This document shows, piece after piece, positions 1 through 8,077 of a stretch of DNA of 28,335 nucleotides; the first letter of the stretch is position 1; every line of letters starts with the position of its first letter. The stretch covers positions 1 through 28,335 of the forward strand of contig JAGZLR010000027.1 in the NCBI GenBank assembly GCA_018364635.1. The letters are read 5' to 3'. A program made the translations under genes and the position numbers. The notes beneath the pieces were generated by a model. That model ran no database searches. It was not told the DNA's origin and saw only the letters and a program-made list of their open reading frames with translations. Source of the DNA: Clostridiales bacterium. GTDB lineage: Bacteria; Bacillota; Clostridia; Lachnospirales; Anaerotignaceae.

Positions 1-568
1 TACTCCGTAAATCCTCCCAATTGTCAGCAATCACATTAGGATCAAAATCTGGATAAGATTTCATTGCCAAAATTCTTCCTGTAGACGGCTCAATAACGAT
101 GGCAGCACCTTTATTTGTACCTAATGCAGCATCAAGCCGCTTTTGTAAAGCTACATCAATTGTCAATACAACGCCATCTGCCAATATTTCATCTTTTTTC
201 GTCACATACATAATCCTTTGTTTCAATTGATCAGAGACATTTTCTAGGCGATAATTTTCCGTTGCTTCTATCCCTGATCTTCCAGCACTTCGGTAACCAA
301 TAATATGGCTTGCAAGACTTCCAAAGGGATATTTTCTTTCATATTCTGAACCATTAAAAACACTATAGGCAAGAGGTGTCATATTAGCATCATAAATCGT
401 ACCTCTTTTTACATTCTCATCATAAAAACCAAGTCGAGGATTATAGCTATTAGTAGAAATCCTTTCACGATCCGTTGTCATTATCTTTATCAAATAAGCA
501 GAAAGTGAAATAAATAGGACAAAAATAAAAATGAAGACACGATTCATACTTTTTTTCATATGATTCAT
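1..568 (-). CDS. Class B penicillin-binding protein (PbpA/FtsI-like), N-terminal part, cut by window edge
   Basis: Peptidoglycan D,D-transpeptidase that crosslinks strands made by the neighbouring SEDS polymerase. Only the first 189 residues lie in the window, so the Ser-x-x-Lys, Ser-x-Asn and Lys-Thr-Gly motifs are out of view. A short basic N-terminus and one hydrophobic anchor (about residues 8-27) are followed by typical class B landmarks: VKRGTIYDAN with a start-of-domain Arg-Gly, GRSGIEATEN, the TIDVALQ stretch and EPSTGRILAM leading to a SYPDFDPN motif. The ATG at 568 lies one base after the upstream rodA-type stop and has a GGAAGGGG-type ribosome binding site inside that gene, so the two are probably translationally coupled. 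The pair resembles the RodA-PbpA pairs of Gram-positive bacteria. Family assignment is firm; the elongation versus division role cannot be decided from this fragment. Confidence 0.92.
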   Translation of the reverse strand, partial: MNHMKKSMNRVFIFIFVLFISLSAYLIKIMTTDRERISTNSYNPRLGFYDENVKRGTIYDANMTPLAYSVFNGSEYERKYPFGSLASHIIGYRSAGRSGIEATENYRLENVSDQLKQRIMYVTKKDEILADGVVLTIDVALQKRLDAALGTNKGAAIVIEPSTGRILAMKSYPDFDPNVIADNWEDLRS

Positions 569-569
569 T

Positions 570-1913
570 TTATTCTTCCCCTTCCTGTCTCGCTCTTTTT
601 TCAGAATATACATTCACCCATTGAAGAAGTCCTGCCATCAACAGACTTACAATTACAGAGCTTCCACCATAGCTGATAAATGGCAAAGTAACCCCTGTTA
701 ACGGAATAAACTTTGTAACTCCTCCAAGAATGAGAAATGTTTGGAAGGCCATCATAGAAGAGACTCCTGCAGATAATAAACTATAATATCTTCTTTGACA
801 ATTAATTGCGATGGAAAATCCTCGATAAAAAAGGATTAAAAATATTAAAATAATACCTAAACTGTAAAGCCCTCCAAATTCTTCACAAATAGCTGCAAAA
901 ATAAAGTCTTTCTCCACAACTGGAATCGCTGTAGGCATTCCTCTTGTCAGACCGCTACCTAAAAACCCCCAGGTTGTAATAGCAAACAGAGACTGTACAA
1001 TCTGATAGCCGTCTCCTGAAATATCACGCCATGGGTTTAACCATGCAGATACTCTCACTCGAACATGGGAGAATAATTGATAGGCAAGTAAAGAAGCAAC
1101 AGAAGCACTTCCAATGCCGCATAAAAATAGCCAATGATTTGAAGTCGCCATATATAACATAACAAGATATGTCATAAAAAAGATTAAAGCTCCTCCCAAA
1201 TCCCGTTGAACAACTAATAACACCACAATAATAGCGCTTAATACTGCTGTTGTAATTAGTTGATTGAGGTCCACCTTTTTACGAAACACAGAGGCCAGAT
1301 AAAAAATAAATAAAAATTTTACAATCTCTGAAGGCTGAAAACTTAAAAAACCAAATTTAATCCAGTTTACTGACCCATACTCTTCCTTGCCCAATAGAAG
1401 TGTAGATATAATCAAACCAATACTTACAATTATATATAATCTCTCGAATTTTTCAAATCTAGGAATCAGTTTTAATATGGAAGGCAAAAAGAGCATCACA
1501 GCACTTCCTCCAATAAACCAAATTAATTGGCGAATTGCCAAATTCTGATTTAATCTGGTAAGCATAATCAGCCCTGTATCCATCAAAAAAAATATACAGT
1601 TCCACAAAAGCATACAACTTTTGGCATAAATTTTTTTTACAGCTAGCGTTACCAATAAGAAATACACTAGTCCAAATACACCTAATGCTAGAATCCTATA
1701 ATCAAACATGTACTGCCCACGTTTATAGGACAGTAGCATAAATGCAGTTACATGCAAAAGAATAATTGTCACCCTTTGATATGCTGCTGCTCGCTGCTGA
1801 CGGAATAAACTTTTATTGCGTTCAGCACATGTATATAAAAATGCAAACCACAAAAACAACAGAATATATCCAATAAAGAGATATCTGCACAGTAATACCG
1901 CAAAATCGTACAT
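570..1913 (-). CDS. FtsW/RodA/SpoVE (SEDS) peptidoglycan glycosyltransferase
   Basis: Polytopic membrane protein that polymerises lipid II into glycan strands with a partner class B PBP, here the next gene. The 447 residues hold many hydrophobic segments and the SEDS signatures: FQPSEIVKF (about 192-200), QRDLGGAL (236-243), NPWRD with SGDGYQIVQS (293-308), EKDFIFAAICEEFG (334-347) and PLTGVTLPFISYGGSS (404-419). Asp336 in the DFIF motif matches the position of the essential Asp of RodA/FtsW (E. coli RodA Asp262). The protein has about 60-100 extra N-terminal residues with hydrophobic segments relative to a minimal RodA. The ATG at 1913 is preceded by GAAGGAA. It sits 16 bases after the U32 gene and one base before the PBP gene, in the same operon. 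RodA, FtsW and SpoVE cannot be separated by sequence alone. Confidence 0.95.
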   Translation of the reverse strand: MYDFAVLLCRYLFIGYILLFLWFAFLYTCAERNKSLFRQQRAAAYQRVTIILLHVTAFMLLSYKRGQYMFDYRILALGVFGLVYFLLVTLAVKKIYAKSCMLLWNCIFFLMDTGLIMLTRLNQNLAIRQLIWFIGGSAVMLFLPSILKLIPRFEKFERLYIIVSIGLIISTLLLGKEEYGSVNWIKFGFLSFQPSEIVKFLFIFYLASVFRKKVDLNQLITTAVLSAIIVVLLVVQRDLGGALIFFMTYLVMLYMATSNHWLFLCGIGSASVASLLAYQLFSHVRVRVSAWLNPWRDISGDGYQIVQSLFAITTWGFLGSGLTRGMPTAIPVVEKDFIFAAICEEFGGLYSLGIILIFLILFYRGFSIAINCQRRYYSLLSAGVSSMMAFQTFLILGGVTKFIPLTGVTLPFISYGGSSVIVSLLMAGLLQWVNVYSEKRARQEGEE

Positions 1914-1929
1914 AGTTTAGATTCCTTCT

Positions 1930-4356
1930 TTACTCCACACCGCGGAAGAAATGCCCCTTTGTACTTGCATTATCTCCCATCAAGCGGATCAGCTTTTTTG
2001 TATCTTCGCTTTGATTGTTATATTTTAGTACTGTTTCTCTACAGGCTTTTAGAATTCTCTCTGTTTCCTCTAAATCTTCAATAGTGAAGTTTACCCGCAC
2101 AAATCCAAAAGGCGAAGCTGCAATTTCATCATAAAATTTGATCGCAAAAATTGGTTTGCTGTTTAGTATACTACAAACACACTGTTTACAGTCCGGCAAA
2201 AGAGGAAACAAAATTCCTTTTCTATCTTTCAAATAAAACTTTTCTTTTGTGCCTCTTTGACTACAATACTGCTGATTTTTCTTATCCCCCACATAATTTC
2301 CAATTGGACACTGAACAGTTGTCATTAAAGGAAGATATCCATATATAATCGCCTCACAATTTTTTGATGCACATCTCAATTCCTCAAGATTCATCTCTGG
2401 CGACATACAAATATAATCTGCCTCCTGGCTATTCCAAAACTTCACAGTCTCTCTATTAAAAACATTCATGTTGTAATCAACAGCAATTTCCCGCCCTAAT
2501 GATTGAGCGAGTTGAAATTCTCCCAAAGACCTGACAAGAAGGCCATCTATCTCACTATTATTTAATCTTTTTAACAGATCTTGATAGAATTCCCCTGTTT
2601 GCTTACGCCAAACACGTGGAAGTGCTCCATAAATAAGAATACCATGGTCATGCGCTTGTTCAACATAGATATCTAATTCTGACAAAAAAGTACTATTTAA
2701 TTCAAAGTAGATAATATTAACGCCAAATGATGTCACCGCGGCCTTAAACTGATCTGGAGTGGTGACTGAGACATTGATTAACTTTTCATGCAGATTACTA
2801 GAAAATTGCTTCTCTTTTAACGGGGAAAGCTTTTCAATATCTCTATGGCTGCGTTTTAAAATCATCTGTTCTAGTTGCTCTGTTGCTGTTCTTCTGACAC
2901 GATTCAATTCCTTAATAGAAACAAATGCATTGGCAGAACACTGCAACGAAAGATTTGCTAATTCAAATGGTGTGGCACCCGTTTTTAAGAGCTGCTGACG
3001 CACTTTTTCCTCTGAAATAGGAATCTGCTGTGCTTTTTCTACCACTTCACCTTCCACATAAGAAAAATTCCCATCATTATCCCATAACTTTAATGAAATT
3101 GGACAGCCTACTATAACCTTAGCTTCTCCATAGATCAATTTTTTTCTGCTATCTTTTTCATACACCCTTTTTAATTCATCATACAGTTCTTTATCATAGG
3201 TTTTGTAAACAATATTATTTTTTTCAATCTTTCCCTGCAAGGCAATATTGATTACTTCACCGGCTTTGGAAGGTTTGTTAATGCCGCTTCCAACATGAGG
3301 TTCGGTATTTGTCCAAATCTCAATGCCATCACCTGGGACAAGGGGTTCTCTTGTTCTTATATTCACTCTTCCCTTTTTCCCGTCATAAGAATCGACAAAT
3401 CCTGCTTTTAATCCCCAATGTTTTGGCCTTTGTGTACTCATCATGTCTAATCCTGCATAAGTTTCATAATAGCCTTCACTGAATCCACCACGGTTAAACA
3501 ATTGTAACAGTATTTTTAAATCTTTTGGATCAACAAAATACTGTTCAGGGTCGGAACAATAAAGATCAATATATTTCCGATAAATTTGGGTTACACCAGC
3601 AACATACTCAGCACTTTTCATCCTGCCCTCAATTTTTAATGAATCGATTCCTGCATCAATCAATTTGGGTAAAATTGTTACTGTTTGTATGTCCTTTGGA
3701 CACAACAGATAACCTTCTGTAACAACATTGTCTTCTTTCCACAACTCATATGGCAATCTGCAAGTCTGAGCACAGCGCCCACGATTTCCGCTTCTGCCCC
3801 CTAACATACTGCTCATAATACATTGACCAGAATAACAGACGCACAATGCTCCATGAATAAAGGTTTCTATCATAGTATCTGTATTTTGGGTGATAGTTGT
3901 TATTTCATCAAGAGAAAGCTCACGGCTTAAAACCACTTTTGTGAAACCACAGCTTTCTAAAAAACGTACATCTTCTAAAGAATTCGTTGTAAGCTGTGTA
4001 CTGGCGTGAAGAGGTAATTCTGGATATAATTGATGAATAACATGGGCTGCACCTATATCTTGAATAATCAGAGCATCCACTCCCATACAATATAAATCAT
4101 GAATAAAGTCTAGTAATTTTCCCAATTCATGATCTTTATACAAGGTATTGACAGCAACATAAACCTTAACACCTCTTAAATGACAAAAATCACATATCTC
4201 CGATAATTCCTCTTTGGAAAAATTTCCAGCATACTGTCTTGCGCTAAAACTTTTACCACCTAAATAAACAGCGTCACATCCGCCGGCAACTGCCGCTTTT
4301 AGTGCCTCCATTGACCCTGCGGGTGCAAGTAACTCGGGTTTTTTATCTATTCTCAT
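1930..4356 (-). CDS. U32 family protein (RlhA-like, peptidase U32 with DUF3656-type C-terminus)
   Basis: Member of the U32 family, originally named as collagenase-like peptidases. Characterised bacterial relatives RlhA and TrhP/YrrO-type proteins are needed for hydroxylation of 23S rRNA cytidine or tRNA uridine, so an RNA-modification role is more likely than proteolysis. The N-terminus PELLAPAGSMEAL begins the TIM-barrel-like domain. The U32 signature ETFIHGALCVCYSGQCIMSS spans about 164-183 and is followed by GGRSGNRGRCAQTCR; Cys172, 179, 195 and 199 are the likely conserved cysteines. A middle domain and a C-terminal half follow, ending in GHFFRGVE, a typical ending for long U32 proteins. 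At 808 residues it is longer than E. coli RlhA (about 650) but usual for clostridial versions. The start has GAGGT upstream. It sits between the zapA-like and rodA-like genes with small gaps, so it is co-transcribed with division genes. Confidence 0.93.
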   Translation of the reverse strand: MRIDKKPELLAPAGSMEALKAAVAGGCDAVYLGGKSFSARQYAGNFSKEELSEICDFCHLRGVKVYVAVNTLYKDHELGKLLDFIHDLYCMGVDALIIQDIGAAHVIHQLYPELPLHASTQLTTNSLEDVRFLESCGFTKVVLSRELSLDEITTITQNTDTMIETFIHGALCVCYSGQCIMSSMLGGRSGNRGRCAQTCRLPYELWKEDNVVTEGYLLCPKDIQTVTILPKLIDAGIDSLKIEGRMKSAEYVAGVTQIYRKYIDLYCSDPEQYFVDPKDLKILLQLFNRGGFSEGYYETYAGLDMMSTQRPKHWGLKAGFVDSYDGKKGRVNIRTREPLVPGDGIEIWTNTEPHVGSGINKPSKAGEVINIALQGKIEKNNIVYKTYDKELYDELKRVYEKDSRKKLIYGEAKVIVGCPISLKLWDNDGNFSYVEGEVVEKAQQIPISEEKVRQQLLKTGATPFELANLSLQCSANAFVSIKELNRVRRTATEQLEQMILKRSHRDIEKLSPLKEKQFSSNLHEKLINVSVTTPDQFKAAVTSFGVNIIYFELNSTFLSELDIYVEQAHDHGILIYGALPRVWRKQTGEFYQDLLKRLNNSEIDGLLVRSLGEFQLAQSLGREIAVDYNMNVFNRETVKFWNSQEADYICMSPEMNLEELRCASKNCEAIIYGYLPLMTTVQCPIGNYVGDKKNQQYCSQRGTKEKFYLKDRKGILFPLLPDCKQCVCSILNSKPIFAIKFYDEIAASPFGFVRVNFTIEDLEETERILKACRETVLKYNNQSEDTKKLIRLMGDNASTKGHFFRGVE

Positions 4357-4411
4357 TTTTATACCTCTACCTCTGATTCTCTATTTTAAGTAAAATGATT
4401 TATCCTTCTTA

Positions 4412-5593
4412 CTACTGCTTCTGCAAATCTTCCAGACGCTTGATTTCTTCGATATAAAGCTCTGCCTCTTCTTTTAATTCTTGGTTTTCAGCTTTCAATG
4501 ACTCCATCGCAGCCTCTCTAAATTCTGCTTCTGTCTGTAACGAATCAACCATTGTTTTTAAGTTTGTGTTTTCTTCTTGAATGCTAATCAACGTTTTTTC
4601 AATTTTTTCTCTATCGATCTTTTGTTTTGCCTCTTCACTTAGCATCGTCTTACGCGAAATGTCAGCCTCCTCCTGAAGCCGTTTATTGTCAGATGCAAGT
4701 TTATTTAATCGAGCAACTGCTTCGGTATTCTGCGCTTTTAATGAGGCTAAATCTGACTGCAGTATTTCATTTTCTTTTATCTTTTCAACACAATTTTTTT
4801 CTGATTCCTCTATCTTTTCTCTTAACAGATCCAATTCTTCCGACAATGCTCTTTCTTTCTCTTTATATTGCTCTATCTCTGCCTCTTGCTTCGCGCTAGA
4901 CTCTGCATTCAATGCAGCATTATGGTTCTTTTCCCTAATCAAACTTTCTTCTGCTTCTTTTTTGACCTGATTAATTTTTTGCTGCATTTCTATCTGGACT
5001 GTAGCAATTGACTCTTTTTTATCTTTTTCAAGCATCATAGATAACTCACGATATTTATCCATTGCCTTTTTTTCTGTATCAGCTTTAATAGAAATTACAC
5101 TTTCTCTGATTTCATCCAGCTGTTGTTGTGCACTTTCCTTTATATTAATAATTTCTTCATTTAATTTATGATTTTCTTCAAACAGCCGGTCTCTCTCTGC
5201 TTCTAACTGCGCATATTTTTCTTTTAACTCTTTATAATCCTCAGAAGCTTTGACATCAGAAATTCCCTCTGCATCAATCCTTCTATTTGCTGCATCTAAA
5301 TCCCTCTTATAGCTCTCACATTCTGCCTTCATTTCCTCGCCTGCTGCTAATGCCTTAAAATAGGAATCTGCTACATTGATTGCAGCCAAGGTAAGAATCA
5401 GTGTAGGCCCCAAATATCTAGAAGATTTACTTGCTTTAATCTCTGTAATCTTACTGTTGATAAACTCTGCGACCTTTTCAATATATTCCTGTGAATCAGG
5501 ACCTACCAACGTTAACGTACGTCCATCAATAACAATACGAACTTTATTATTTGTTTCCATTGCTTCCTTTTTAATCTCCATCTCTTCTTCCAT
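4412..5593 (-). CDS. zapA: ZapA-like cell division protein with very long coiled-coil tail
   Basis: ZapA binds FtsZ and bundles its filaments at the division site. Residues about 16-90 match the ZapA fold: KVRIVIDGRTLTLVG, then EYIEKVAEFINSKITEI and a hydrophobic helix LILTLAAINVADSYFKAL. From about residue 85 to the end the protein is almost entirely charged heptad-like helix rich in Glu, Lys, Gln and Ala, with no membrane segment or signal peptide, so it should be cytoplasmic. Family members are usually about 85-150 residues; this one is 393, most of it coiled coil. The ATG at 5593 has AAAGAGGG upstream at good spacing. It follows the acyltransferase gene by 18 bases and precedes the U32 gene by 55 bases without a terminator. 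The ZapA call for the N-terminus is strong; the role of the tail is unknown. Confidence 0.85.
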   Translation of the reverse strand: MEEEMEIKKEAMETNNKVRIVIDGRTLTLVGPDSQEYIEKVAEFINSKITEIKASKSSRYLGPTLILTLAAINVADSYFKALAAGEEMKAECESYKRDLDAANRRIDAEGISDVKASEDYKELKEKYAQLEAERDRLFEENHKLNEEIINIKESAQQQLDEIRESVISIKADTEKKAMDKYRELSMMLEKDKKESIATVQIEMQQKINQVKKEAEESLIREKNHNAALNAESSAKQEAEIEQYKEKERALSEELDLLREKIEESEKNCVEKIKENEILQSDLASLKAQNTEAVARLNKLASDNKRLQEEADISRKTMLSEEAKQKIDREKIEKTLISIQEENTNLKTMVDSLQTEAEFREAAMESLKAENQELKEEAELYIEEIKRLEDLQKQ

Positions 5594-5611
5594 CGTTTTA
5601 CCCTCTTTTCT

Positions 5612-6682
5612 TTATACATTCTTTTTCTGAAGTATCTTCTTCTTTATCCAAATATAGAAAATACATAACGGCGGAACAGTGAGATATACAATTATGGCAC
5701 TAAAACAAAATCTACCGATAATAGATGCCTGCCCCATATCATGCCAAATATTCTCACAAATATAGATAGCCAAGGTATGACTCAAATAAATGTAATATGA
5801 AGATTTATCCAAGTAGACAAAAAATTTATTTTGGCGCTGACTAAATTTATGATAGATCCTCTGCGATATTCCGTAGGTTGTAAGCACCGCAAAAATATAA
5901 AAAACCATTTCTACCATGCGGTAAGAAGAATATGCCACACCATTTATTACCGATTGATATGACGCATAGAGATGATACCCACCAAAAATAACTGCGGCAA
6001 CAAGATAAACATAAAATCTGCTTTTCATTAAGTCAGTAAAGTCTTTCTCATCAAAAGCTGCATAACACCCGATGACAAAATAAATCAAATAAAGCCCAAA
6101 GAAACGATCGGAATATATAAAATCTCCAAAATATGCCATTAACAGGTTAATAACAATAGCTCCAGCCAAAATGCTAACAGATGAAAATTTTTGGAATAGA
6201 TAATGTATAATTCCATAAAGTAGATAAAGCTGTATGGTTATAGTGATATAATAGAATGGAGAAACCATATCACCTAAGAAGAAGGATTTTATTAATTGGA
6301 ATAAAGATTTTGGCTCAATGAAACCACGCATCAAAAAATAAACGTAATAAACAATAAACCAAAAAGCATATGGTATCAATACTTTTGTGACTCTCTTTTT
6401 CAAAAATTCACCATAATGAAATTCTTTATGTCGATAAGAAAATGATAACTTTAAACCGCTTAAAAAAATAAAGCCTGGCACTACAAAATGATTGATTTTG
6501 TTGAAAACAAAGAAAACAAAATATTGCCAACTACCCTTGATCAGTTGATTAACTGGAGCTGACATGAGATGGTTTAAAATAACAATGAAACAATAAAATG
6601 AAACTAAAAGAGGAAGTTCATCCAACCATTTCTTTTCAATATATGTATTTTTTTTAATTGATTTGCGTTTTTGATTACCCAA
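5612..6682 (-). CDS. Acyltransferase family 3 (OafA/WecH-like) membrane protein, TTG start
   Basis: Integral membrane acyltransferase of the kind that O-acetylates surface polysaccharides or wall polymers. About ten hydrophobic segments are visible. The family pattern is present: a His in the first membrane segment (FIVILNHLM, His38), VVPGFIFLSGLKLSF (about 67-81), then a basic loop LKKRVTKVLIPYAFW (94-108). Length 356 is normal. The start is read as TTG at 6682 because AAAGGGG lies eight bases upstream and no in-frame ATG exists nearby; the weak start codon would lower its output. It is the first gene after the promoter at 6723-6751 and is followed closely by zapA, U32, rodA and pbp, which suggests a wall-linked substrate. 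The substrate itself cannot be read from the sequence. Confidence 0.82.
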   Translation of the reverse strand: MGNQKRKSIKKNTYIEKKWLDELPLLVSFYCFIVILNHLMSAPVNQLIKGSWQYFVFFVFNKINHFVVPGFIFLSGLKLSFSYRHKEFHYGEFLKKRVTKVLIPYAFWFIVYYVYFLMRGFIEPKSLFQLIKSFFLGDMVSPFYYITITIQLYLLYGIIHYLFQKFSSVSILAGAIVINLLMAYFGDFIYSDRFFGLYLIYFVIGCYAAFDEKDFTDLMKSRFYVYLVAAVIFGGYHLYASYQSVINGVAYSSYRMVEMVFYIFAVLTTYGISQRIYHKFSQRQNKFFVYLDKSSYYIYLSHTLAIYICENIWHDMGQASIIGRFCFSAIIVYLTVPPLCIFYIWIKKKILQKKNV

Positions 6683-6722
6683 ATAAAGAACCCCTTTTTC
6701 CTAAGTTTAGAATATTGTTATC

Positions 6723-6751
6723 ATCATAGCATAAAACGCAGAAAAGCTCAA
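6723..6751 (-). promoter_or_regulatory. Sigma-A type promoter for the acyltransferase-zapA-U32-rodA-pbp operon
   Basis: On the minus strand TTGAGC (6746-6751) and TATGAT (6723-6728) are separated by 17 bases, with a TG one base before the -10 (extended -10). It lies about 40 bases upstream of the TTG start and back to back with the promoter of the divergent YhcH-like gene. Confidence 0.75.
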
Positions 6752-6788
6752 TGCCCATACCAATGACTAATCTATCTTTCTTTTATTA

Positions 6789-6817
6789 TTGAGTAACAAC
6801 AGAAGGCGTGGTACACT
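6789..6817 (+). promoter_or_regulatory. Probable promoter of the YhcH-like gene
   Basis: TTGAGT (6789-6794), a 17-base spacer and TACACT (6812-6817). It is followed by an AAGGAGG ribosome binding site and the ATG at 6850. Confidence 0.65.
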
Positions 6818-6849
6818 AAACATATAAAACTTATAAGGAGGAATGAAAG

Positions 6850-7305
6850 ATGATTCTTACTAACTTTAAGACATTAGAAATGTATAAAGGGATGAGTAAA
6901 CGTCTAGATATTGCCATTGACTACATCCTAAAAACAGATGCTTCACAACTGGAGCCTGGAAAGTATCCTATTGATGGGGATAATGTTTTTGCAATCATTA
7001 ATCAGGGTACGACAGGAACATATGATGAAAAAAAATTTGAATCCCATAAACGATACCTGGATATACAGACTGTAATTTCCGGAGATGAGAGAATTTTTAT
7101 TGCACAAACCAATGATTTAGCTATCTTGACACCATATCAGGATGATTCTGATATTATGTTCTACCAAGATGCTCCTGAAGACGCTATTGTACATATACGG
7201 CCAAAACTAGCTTTAATACTGTATCCAGAAGATGCCCATAAAGTGAGTGTAGCTACTGATAGTCCAAAATCAGTGAAAAAAATGATTGTCAAAGTAAAAA
7301 TTTAA
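6850..7305 (+). CDS. YhcH/YjgK/YiaL (DUF386) family protein, sugar anomerase-like
   Basis: Small cupin-like beta-barrel protein of the family that includes NanQ (YhcH, N-acetylneuraminate anomerase) and EbgC, which speed sugar anomer interconversion. The 151 residues cover the whole family length. Visible family marks are GTYDEKKFESHKRYLDIQ (about 56-73), with Glu64 and His66 as likely metal ligands, and YPEDAHKVSVA (125-135) with His130 as a third ligand, ending in the typical KKMIVKVKI strand. It has its own promoter and an AAGGAGG site 9 bases before the ATG. No sialic-acid or beta-galactosidase genes are adjacent, so the sugar cannot be inferred from context. The next gene downstream is an unrelated DUF1540 miniprotein. 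Confidence 0.88.
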   Translation: MILTNFKTLEMYKGMSKRLDIAIDYILKTDASQLEPGKYPIDGDNVFAIINQGTTGTYDEKKFESHKRYLDIQTVISGDERIFIAQTNDLAILTPYQDDSDIMFYQDAPEDAIVHIRPKLALILYPEDAHKVSVATDSPKSVKKMIVKVKI

Positions 7306-7407
7306 TTATTTCCATATCATACCAAATACAATTTCAAAAACAATGAATGTCTCTTGAGAAACAGGACATAATAATTTCGTAATCTTAATCTCAAGGAGGA
7401 TTTCATT

Positions 7408-7569
7408 ATGAAAAAAGCTAACGAATCCATTAAATGTTCTGTTCATCAATGCAGATATCATTGTGATGACAAGAATTTCTGCTCTCTCGACTGCATCTCT
7501 GTAGGTACACATGAGGCTTGCCCAACAGAAGAGCAGTGTACAGACTGTCTTTCTTTCACAATGAAATAA
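7408..7569 (+). CDS. DUF1540 domain miniprotein, eight cysteines
   Basis: A 53-residue protein beginning MKKANESIKCSVHQCRYHC. It carries eight Cys (10, 15, 19, 25, 29, 38, 44, 47) in the DUF1540 spacing: Cys-Ser-Val-x2-Cys-x-Tyr, a middle Cys, the short I-x-V-G strand and a C-terminal Cys-x5-Cys-x2-Cys. The pattern suggests metal binding, but the function of the family is not known to me. An AAGGAGGA site lies seven bases before the ATG at 7408. A strong 51-base hairpin begins three bases after the stop, so the short gene is a real expressed unit. The 102 bases separating it from the YhcH-like gene hold no clear terminator or strong promoter, so co-transcription is possible. Confidence 0.85.
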   Translation: MKKANESIKCSVHQCRYHCDDKNFCSLDCISVGTHEACPTEEQCTDCLSFTMK

Positions 7570-7571
7570 AA

Positions 7572-7622
7572 AATATCCAAAAAGGACAGATGGGATAATC
7601 TCATTTGTCCTTTTTGGATATT
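7572..7622 (+). terminator. Long hairpin after the DUF1540 gene, terminator-like
   Basis: AATATCCAAAAAGGACA (7572-7588) pairs perfectly with TGTCCTTTTTGGATATT (7606-7622), and the interior extends the stem with two wobble pairs to a tiny loop, giving about 24 base pairs. The downstream tract is only moderately T-rich (TATATT). The rest of 7623-7840 is AT-rich and shows nothing I can support. Confidence 0.65.
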
Positions 7623-7840
7623 ATATTAAGAAAATATTCTACAAATAAACTGTCGCATTATATCAGTTTTCGTGAATCTTTTTGCTCTCTTAAAATGAAA
7701 AGTATTCTAAGACAAGTAATTGTTATAGATAATAACTTTTCTTCTAAATCAATTTATTTATATCTTTCCCTGTCTATTAAAAAATACGAATCATAACTCA
7801 ACTCTATCGAAAATTCTTCCCTTTCCACAACTTCTGATCC

Positions 7841-8077
7841 TCATCGTTTTGTCTGAATCGTCAAGTGATCAATCATGGAACTAATTCTATCACGGTCCAT
7901 CTTTTCTTTCACTGCTTTTCGTACAAAATCTTCAGGAGAGAAGCCACAATAGGTGACATAATCAATAAATTCCTGATAAAATTCTTGTTCCAGTTCAACT
8001 GTCAACTTTTTATTCTTTTTTCCAGCCTTCGGCGAATTTTTTTTTGTAACCACTTTTTTTACATTAGCTGCTGCCAT
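7841..8077 (-). CDS. Small ribbon-helix-helix-like protein with Lys-rich N-terminal tail
   Basis: I do not recognise a named family. From the chosen ATG at 8077 the product is 78 residues: a basic tail (Lys-rich, about 7-24), a KKLTVELE strand, then two predicted helices (EFYQEFIDYVTYCG and SPEDFVRKAVKEKMDR). This strand-helix-turn-helix order, with SPEDF starting the second helix, is the ribbon-helix-helix layout of small DNA-binding repressors and antitoxins. Two ATGs are adjacent (8080 and 8077); AGAGG is seven bases from the second. The stop of the upstream small gene overlaps the start region (ATGATG), so translation is coupled. A longer frame opens at 8107 but has no site. The palindrome in the promoter at 8355-8383 fits autoregulation by this protein. 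DNA binding is inference. Confidence 0.68.
   Translation of the reverse strand: MAAANVKKVVTKKNSPKAGKKNKKLTVELEQEFYQEFIDYVTYCGFSPEDFVRKAVKEKMDRDRISSMIDHLTIQTKR

Noticed and set aside
4627..4970. Open frames on the plus strand opposite the zapA-like gene
   Set aside because: They mirror the Glu/Lys/Ala-rich coiled coil on the other strand, give Ser/Phe/Leu-rich products, and lack ribosome binding sites.
7605..7796. A 63-codon plus-strand frame after the DUF1540 gene
   Set aside because: It begins inside the terminator hairpin, has no ribosome binding site and encodes a low-complexity AT-driven peptide.
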